Positions 5,970-10,169 of a DNA stretch of 10,169 bases are shown piece after piece. The notes beneath the pieces are model-generated. The model was not told the DNA's origin. It did not search any database and saw only the letters and a program-made list of their open reading frames with translations. The DNA lies in contig JACUUP010000048.1 of the NCBI GenBank assembly GCA_014859225.1, positions 1-10,169 of the forward strand, given 5' to 3'. A program made the position numbers and the translations under genes. Each line of letters starts with the position of its first letter. The stretch's first letter is position 1. The DNA is from Candidatus Aerophobota bacterium (GTDB lineage Bacteria; Aerophobota; Aerophobia; Aerophobales; B3-G15).

Positions 5970-7280
5970 ATGCAAAGTAGAACTTTCAAACAGGGCATTC
6001 ACCCCCCTGAAAAAAAGGAGCTGAGCAAGGATAAAAAAATAGAAAAGGTTCCTCTTCCCCCGCAGGTTATAATTCACTTATCTCAACACACAGGAGCTCC
6101 CTGCAGACCCTTGGTTGGAAAAGGTGATGAGGTTGAGGAAGGTCAAAAAATTGGTGACCATGATGCTTTTATTTCCTGTCCTGTGCATAGCTCCATATCC
6201 GGAAAGATAACATCCATTGAAAAGTTACCCCACCCAACTCTGGGAGAAGGGGAAGCAATATTAATTGAAAATAAAGGGGATGAGGAAAAAAAGTGGGAGG
6301 AGATGGAAACTGACCTTTTTTCTCTTTCCCCTGAGAAGATAAGGGAAAAGGTAAGGGAAGCAGGTATTGCGGGGATGGGAGGTGCAGCTTTCCCCACCCA
6401 TGTGAAGCTTTCCCCACCTCCAGCAAAAAAAATTGATAGTATCATCTTAAATGGTTGCGAGTGTGAACCATATCTAACCGCTGACTACCGGGTGATGATA
6501 GAAAGAATAGAGGATTGCATATTTGGTTTAAAAGCAATTATGAGGTCATGTGGAGCTAAAAACGGGTATATAGGGATTGAAAACAATAAAAAAGATGCCA
6601 TCAAGCTTATGCAAGAGAGGATGCGAAATGAGGAAAGTATTGAAACTATTCCCCTGAAAACGAAATACCCCCAGGGTGGCGAAAAGATGCTCATAAAAGC
6701 TATTTTAAAAAGGGAGGTTCCCTCGGGCGGTCTTCCCCTTGATGTTGGGGTGGTGGTGAGTAATGTTGGGACAGCCTGTGCTATTTCAGATACGCTAAAA
6801 AAAGAAAAACCTCTTGTGGAAAGAGTTATAACAGTAACAGGTGACGGAGTGGAAAAACCCTCTAACTTGCTCGTCAAAATAGGAACTCCCATCAAGTATA
6901 TACTCAAGCTATGCGGCTTGAAGGAAGAGGCAAAATGTATAATCATGGGTGGACCGATGATGGGCATAAGTCAGTGGAGTTTAGATATCCCGGTGGTAAA
7001 AGGGACATCTGGTATCCTAATTTTAACAGAAGATAAAATTGAGGCTGAGGAAGAACAGATTTGCATAAGATGTGCTCGATGTGTGGACCACTGTCCCATG
7101 GGTCTTTTGCCTACCACCCTAATTAAATTTATTAAAGCTGAGCGCTGGGAAGATTTAGAAAAGTTAAATTTAATGGATTGCATTGAGTGTGGCTGCTGCA
7201 GTTATGTTTGCCCATCTAAAATACCAATTGTGCAACTTATAAAATGGGGGAAAAATGAATTCCACAAAATCAGCTCTTAA
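5970..7280 (+). CDS. rnfC: Electron transport complex subunit RnfC, standing alone
   Basis: A 436-residue protein matching RnfC, the membrane-associated NADH-oxidising, FMN- and Fe-S-carrying subunit of the Rnf complex, which couples ferredoxin/NAD electron transfer to an ion gradient. It begins with the RnfC signature (GIHPPEKK 9-16, then PLPPQVIIHLSQHTGAPCRP), followed by the nucleotide-binding block GIAGMGGAAFPTH (132-144) and NGCECEPYLTADYR (161-174). Two [4Fe-4S] motifs are complete: Cys365/368/371/375 and Cys404/407/410/414. It is short like clostridial RnfC and lacks the long Ala/Lys-rich tail of the enterobacterial form. None of rnfD, G, E, A or B follows; the next gene is an aminotransferase overlapping by 26 bases. 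PduS-type cobalamin reductase is less likely because of the full RnfC N-terminus. AAGGAG precedes the ATG. Confidence 0.92.
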   Translation: MQSRTFKQGIHPPEKKELSKDKKIEKVPLPPQVIIHLSQHTGAPCRPLVGKGDEVEEGQKIGDHDAFISCPVHSSISGKITSIEKLPHPTLGEGEAILIENKGDEEKKWEEMETDLFSLSPEKIREKVREAGIAGMGGAAFPTHVKLSPPPAKKIDSIILNGCECEPYLTADYRVMIERIEDCIFGLKAIMRSCGAKNGYIGIENNKKDAIKLMQERMRNEESIETIPLKTKYPQGGEKMLIKAILKREVPSGGLPLDVGVVVSNVGTACAISDTLKKEKPLVERVITVTGDGVEKPSNLLVKIGTPIKYILKLCGLKEEAKCIIMGGPMMGISQWSLDIPVVKGTSGILILTEDKIEAEEEQICIRCARCVDHCPMGLLPTTLIKFIKAERWEDLEKLNLMDCIECGCCSYVCPSKIPIVQLIKWGKNEFHKISS

Positions 7281-8481
7281 AAGGAAAAGCCAAAAGGTTA
7301 TGCAGGAATTTAGTAAATACCTCATGCCAACTTATTCCCGCATCCCCATAGTGATAGATAGGGGAGAGGGGACAAGGGTATGGGATAGGGAAGGAAAATC
7401 TTACCTTGATTTTATCTCCGGTATAGGAGTTATGGCGGCTGGATACTCGCATCCTGATATCTGCAAGGTAATAAAGGAGGAGTGCCATCGCCTCATTCAC
7501 TGCTCTAATCTTTACCATGTGGAGGCTCAAGTTGAGCTTGCTAAAAAGCTTTGCCAGCTCTCCTTTGCTGATAAAGCTTTTTTCTGTAACTCAGGAGCTG
7601 AGGCTAACGAGACCGCTATAAAACTTGCAAGAAAATTTGGTTACGAAAAAGGTGCCTATGAGATAGTAGCCATGGAAAACTCCTTTCATGGAAGAACCCT
7701 GGCTACCATAGGTTTAACCGGTGAGGAAAAGTATAGAAAGCATTTTGCACCTTTTCCCCCTGGATTTAAATTTACGAGCTTTAACAATTTAAATGAACTG
7801 GAAAAAAATATTACTCCTCGGACCTGCGCAGTTATTATGGAACCTATCCAGGGAGAAGGCGGTATATGCGAGGCTACACCTTCTTTTATTGAAGGTGTAA
7901 GAAATATCTGCACAGAAAAAGAGATTCTTCTTATCTTTGACGAGGTTCAATGTGGCCTGGGAAGAACGGGAAAATGGTTTGCTTACGAGCATTACAATGT
8001 TGAACCTGACGTTATGACTCTGGCAAAACCTCTTGCCGCAGGTCTTCCTATTGGCGCCTGTCTTGCTAAAAAAAACATAGCAGACATTTTTTCCCCCGGA
8101 GACCATGCCTCTACTTTTGGGGGAGGTCATCTTGTGTGCTCGGTTGCCTTAAAATTTCTGGAGATTATGGAAAAACAAGACCTTGTGGGAGAAGTGGAAA
8201 AAAGAGGAATTTATTTTAAAGAAAAACTTCATCTTTTAAAAGAAAAATTCTCATTTGTCAGGGAAATAAGAGGAAAGGGCCTTATGTTAGGCTTAGAGCT
8301 TGACTTTGAAGGAAAACCGGTTGTTGATATAGCAAGAGAAAAAGGACTTCTCATAAATGTCACCCGGGGAAAGACAGTGCGTTTTCTTCCTCCTTATATT
8401 GTATCTGAGGGGGATATTGATGAGGCAACCTCTATTCTGAAAGATGCCTTAAAAGATGCTATAAAAGAGGTCAGAGACTAA
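7255..8481 (+). CDS. argD: Class III aminotransferase, probably acetylornithine aminotransferase
   Basis: A 408-residue PLP enzyme of fold type I, class III. The likely reaction is transamination between N-acetylornithine and 2-oxoglutarate in arginine synthesis. Visible sites are SGAEANE (113-119, phosphate loop), SFHGRT (143-148), FDEVQCGLGRTG (228-239, with Asp229 for the pyridine nitrogen), TLAKPL (255-260, Lys258 as Schiff-base lysine) and HASTFGG (284-290). The C-terminal block GLLINVTRGKTVRFLPP (364-380) is ArgD-like. Other omega-aminotransferases (ornithine, GABA, lysine-pathway) remain possible, since no other arginine gene is nearby. The ATG lies inside the end of rnfC, 26 bases before its frame ends, behind GGGGG (7246-7250), so the two genes are probably translationally coupled. 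Confidence 0.82.
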   Translation: MNSTKSALKRKSQKVMQEFSKYLMPTYSRIPIVIDRGEGTRVWDREGKSYLDFISGIGVMAAGYSHPDICKVIKEECHRLIHCSNLYHVEAQVELAKKLCQLSFADKAFFCNSGAEANETAIKLARKFGYEKGAYEIVAMENSFHGRTLATIGLTGEEKYRKHFAPFPPGFKFTSFNNLNELEKNITPRTCAVIMEPIQGEGGICEATPSFIEGVRNICTEKEILLIFDEVQCGLGRTGKWFAYEHYNVEPDVMTLAKPLAAGLPIGACLAKKNIADIFSPGDHASTFGGGHLVCSVALKFLEIMEKQDLVGEVEKRGIYFKEKLHLLKEKFSFVREIRGKGLMLGLELDFEGKPVVDIAREKGLLINVTRGKTVRFLPPYIVSEGDIDEATSILKDALKDAIKEVRD

Positions 8482-8491
8482 AGGATAAAAA

Positions 8492-8827
8492 ATGCATATT
8501 CTATGTATTTTTCTTCATGATATAAATTTCCTGGAAGATTTTCTTGACGTTTTAATTGAAGAGGAAATTGAGGAAGTCTTCGTCAGTGATGCTGAGGTGC
8601 TCAAAGAAATTCTTGCCTTCAAGTTTCCTCTTTTTAAAGAACTCCAGACAACAATTGGTATGAGAAGAAAAGAGCCCAAAATAATCTTTGCCCTGATTGA
8701 TGATGAGAAAAAGATTGAAAAAATGGTGAATGTGTGGAAGGAAGAGCTGCAGCTTGACAAAGAAGAAATTGCCATGATAGTTAGCTTCCCCGTGAAACTG
8801 TGGCAAAGCTCGCCTCATATCTATTAG
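8492..8827 (+). CDS. Small conserved-looking protein, possibly PII-like signal protein
   Basis: A 111-residue soluble protein that I cannot name from sequence. AAGGA (8481-8485) precedes the ATG, and gaps of 10 bases on each side place it in the gene train, so it is a real gene. Predicted secondary structure follows a ferredoxin-like order: strand 2-9, helix 11-26, strand 28-31, helical or loop stretch 33-57, strand 62-68 (KIIFALI), helix 70-85, strand 92-99 (IAMIVSFPV). This layout, the length and the position directly before a cation antiporter gene resemble PII-like proteins that sense small molecules and control neighbouring transporters. That is inference. No nucleotide-binding T-loop or B-loop signature of classical GlnB is visible. 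The acidic stretch EEEIEEVFVSD (23-33) is notable. Confidence 0.8.
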   Translation: MHILCIFLHDINFLEDFLDVLIEEEIEEVFVSDAEVLKEILAFKFPLFKELQTTIGMRRKEPKIIFALIDDEKKIEKMVNVWKEELQLDKEEIAMIVSFPVKLWQSSPHIY

Positions 8828-8837
8828 AGAAATTCAC

Positions 8838-10037
8838 ATGAACATACTCTTAATCATTGGTATTGCTGCTTTTACCGGGTTCATCGCAGGAAAACTCTTC
8901 AATCAGTTGAAGATTCCCGCAGTTGTCGGTTGGACAGCAATGGGAGTTGTAATGGGAAGCTCGGTAGCGGGAGTTTTTTCCCAGGAAATGTTATCCCGCT
9001 CTGAGATTATTTTTGAGCTTGCCTTGGGATTTATCGGTTTCAGTATTGGTGAAGAGCTGGTACTTCCGAAACTAAGAAGGCTGGGAAAACCAATTGTTAT
9101 TATGACCATATTTGGCTCTATTGTTCCATTTTTTATTGTAGCCCCGGTGGTCTTTGCCATCACGGGTAACATTCACCTATCTTTAATCTTAGGAGCCATA
9201 TCTTCTGCAACTGCCCCCGCTGCCACTGTAATGGTAATTGAGGAAGTTAGAGCAAGAGGAGACCTGACCACAACCATCCTGGGGATTGTGGCTTTAGATG
9301 ATGCTGTTTGTTTGATTTTATACGCCTTTGCCGCCTCCATAGCTAAAATTTTTATTGCTCCCGGGGCTCATTTTTCTTTCTTTCTCGCAATCATACAACC
9401 AATGCAGGAAATTTTTGGCGCTATACTTTTAGGATGTGGTATGGGAGCTTTGTTAAGTCTTTCCTCCCGCTGGGTAAAATCATCAACAGATTTTTTTGTA
9501 ATTGTTGTCGCTGCCATCTTGCTCAATATCGGGCTATCAACACTATTTGGTTTTTCAGAACTTCTTGCCAATATGAGCCTGGGAGCTACTATTGCCAATC
9601 TTTCGCCTCGACCTTTACGCCGAATCTCAAACATCTGGCGAAACTCCACTCCCTTCCTGTATATTATCTTTTTCTGTTTATCAGGAGCCTATCTTAATGC
9701 AAAACTTGTTTTTGAGATTGGACTGCTTGGACTTGCCTACACCGGCGCAAGAATGGCAGGAAAGTTCCTTGGAGCATATTTTGGAGCTAAAATTTCAGAT
9801 GCACCTAAGGTTATTCAAAAATTTGCCGGTCTATCTTTATTTCCCCAGGCCGGAGTAGCCTTAGCCCTGGCAATGATGGCGAAAAAGGACTTTAGTCCCT
9901 ATGGGGCAGAAGGTGCTGCCCTTGCCAATATAATTATAAACCTTTTACTTTTCACCATAATTATAACAGAAATTGTGGGGCCTTATCTTACAAGATGGAG
10001 CCTGATTAAATCAGGCGAAGCCCAGAGGGGGACTTAA
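8838..10037 (+). CDS. Na+/H+ (monovalent cation:proton) antiporter, CPA2 type
   Basis: A 399-residue inner-membrane protein of the Na+/H+ exchanger domain family, exchanging Na+ or K+ for protons. It is hydrophobic nearly throughout, with about 12 membrane segments. The core ISSATAPAATVMVIEEVRAR (121-140), followed by GIVALDDAVCLILYAF (149-164), holds the paired Asp154-Asp155 of electrogenic CPA2 carriers. A positively charged membrane segment near Arg305 (GARMAGK) and the FPQAGVALALA segment (335-345) also match the family. There is no C-terminal TrkA-N/RCK or UspA domain; the chain ends soon after the last membrane helix, so regulation, if any, must come from a separate protein such as the small one encoded just upstream. 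The ribosome site is weak (AGAGAA), suggesting coupling to that gene 10 bases before it. Confidence 0.9.
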   Translation: MNILLIIGIAAFTGFIAGKLFNQLKIPAVVGWTAMGVVMGSSVAGVFSQEMLSRSEIIFELALGFIGFSIGEELVLPKLRRLGKPIVIMTIFGSIVPFFIVAPVVFAITGNIHLSLILGAISSATAPAATVMVIEEVRARGDLTTTILGIVALDDAVCLILYAFAASIAKIFIAPGAHFSFFLAIIQPMQEIFGAILLGCGMGALLSLSSRWVKSSTDFFVIVVAAILLNIGLSTLFGFSELLANMSLGATIANLSPRPLRRISNIWRNSTPFLYIIFFCLSGAYLNAKLVFEIGLLGLAYTGARMAGKFLGAYFGAKISDAPKVIQKFAGLSLFPQAGVALALAMMAKKDFSPYGAEGAALANIIINLLLFTIIITEIVGPYLTRWSLIKSGEAQRGT

Positions 10038-10038
10038 A

Positions 10039-10169
10039 ATGAAAGCTGAGATTATATGTGTTGGAACAGAGCTACTTTTAGGAGAGGTTATTGATACAAA
10101 TTCAGCCTACATAGCCAAAGCTATGAGTAGGCTGGGAATAAATATCTTCCGCAAAACGGTGGTAGGAGA
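10039..10169 (+). CDS. cinA: CinA-family protein, N-terminal part, cut by the window edge
   Basis: Only 43 complete codons are present; the frame is open at the right edge. The visible sequence starts MKAEIICVGTELLLGEVIDT and continues to KTVVG, the start of the molybdopterin-binding-like (MoCF) domain of CinA, in which VGTELLLG and the NSAYIAK stretch are diagnostic. CinA proteins act as nicotinamide mononucleotide deamidases and/or ADP-ribose pyrophosphatases in pyridine-nucleotide salvage, and are named for competence/damage induction in some species. Whether the C-terminal deamidase domain is present cannot be seen. AGAGGGGG (10024-10031) lies 7 bases before the ATG, which follows the antiporter stop codon by one base, so it is the fifth gene of the same train. 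Confidence 0.92.
   Translation, partial: MKAEIICVGTELLLGEVIDTNSAYIAKAMSRLGINIFRKTVVG

Noticed and set aside
5970-7280. PduS-type cobalamin reductase, given the isolated position.
   Set aside because: The N-terminal GIHPPE and LSQHTGAP signatures are those of RnfC, and no microcompartment or cobalamin-reduction genes are nearby.

Overview
The window (10,169 bases, A+T-rich by eye) reads as a chromosomal segment of an anaerobic, probably uncultured bacterium. The support is an Rnf-type iron-sulfur flavoprotein subunit, a cobalamin-type radical SAM enzyme and compact housekeeping genes with Shine-Dalgarno sites. There is no rRNA, tRNA, phage, plasmid or CRISPR signal. A few palindromic repeats are the only mobile-type sequence. 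The phylum cannot be fixed from this window.

Region 1 (1-320) is non-coding. It holds a direct repeat of 55 identical bases (copies at 1-55 and 106-160), a strong hairpin (75-113) and a plausible promoter (217-245). Region 2 (321-2690, + strand) is a two-gene unit: a Gfo/Idh/MocA NAD(P)-dependent oxidoreductase and a B12-binding-domain radical SAM protein of unknown substrate. It converges, with 3 bases between stop codons, on region 3.

Region 3 (2694-5808, - strand) is a three-gene unit transcribed as ThiF/MoeB-like E1 enzyme, then galU, then glycerate 2-kinase. A 125-base element with perfect 26-base inverted arms (4059-4183), resembling a REPIN/MITE, sits between galU and the kinase gene. 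One arm now encodes the last eight residues and the stop codon of GalU.

Region 4 (5809-5969) is a divergent regulatory interval with near-consensus promoters for both directions and an 11-base inverted repeat between and over them. Region 5 (5970 to the right edge, + strand) is a tight gene train: rnfC, argD-type aminotransferase (26-base overlap), a small PII-like unknown protein, a CPA2-type Na+/H+ antiporter, and the start of cinA, cut by the window edge. RnfC stands alone: none of rnfD, G, E, A or B is present in the window.

No complete new defence or mobile system is evident. The points most worth following are the insertion-made GalU C-terminus and operon hairpin, the lone rnfC coupled to an aminotransferase, the possible PII-like/antiporter pair, and an E1-like protein with no cysteine at the usual crossover-loop position.
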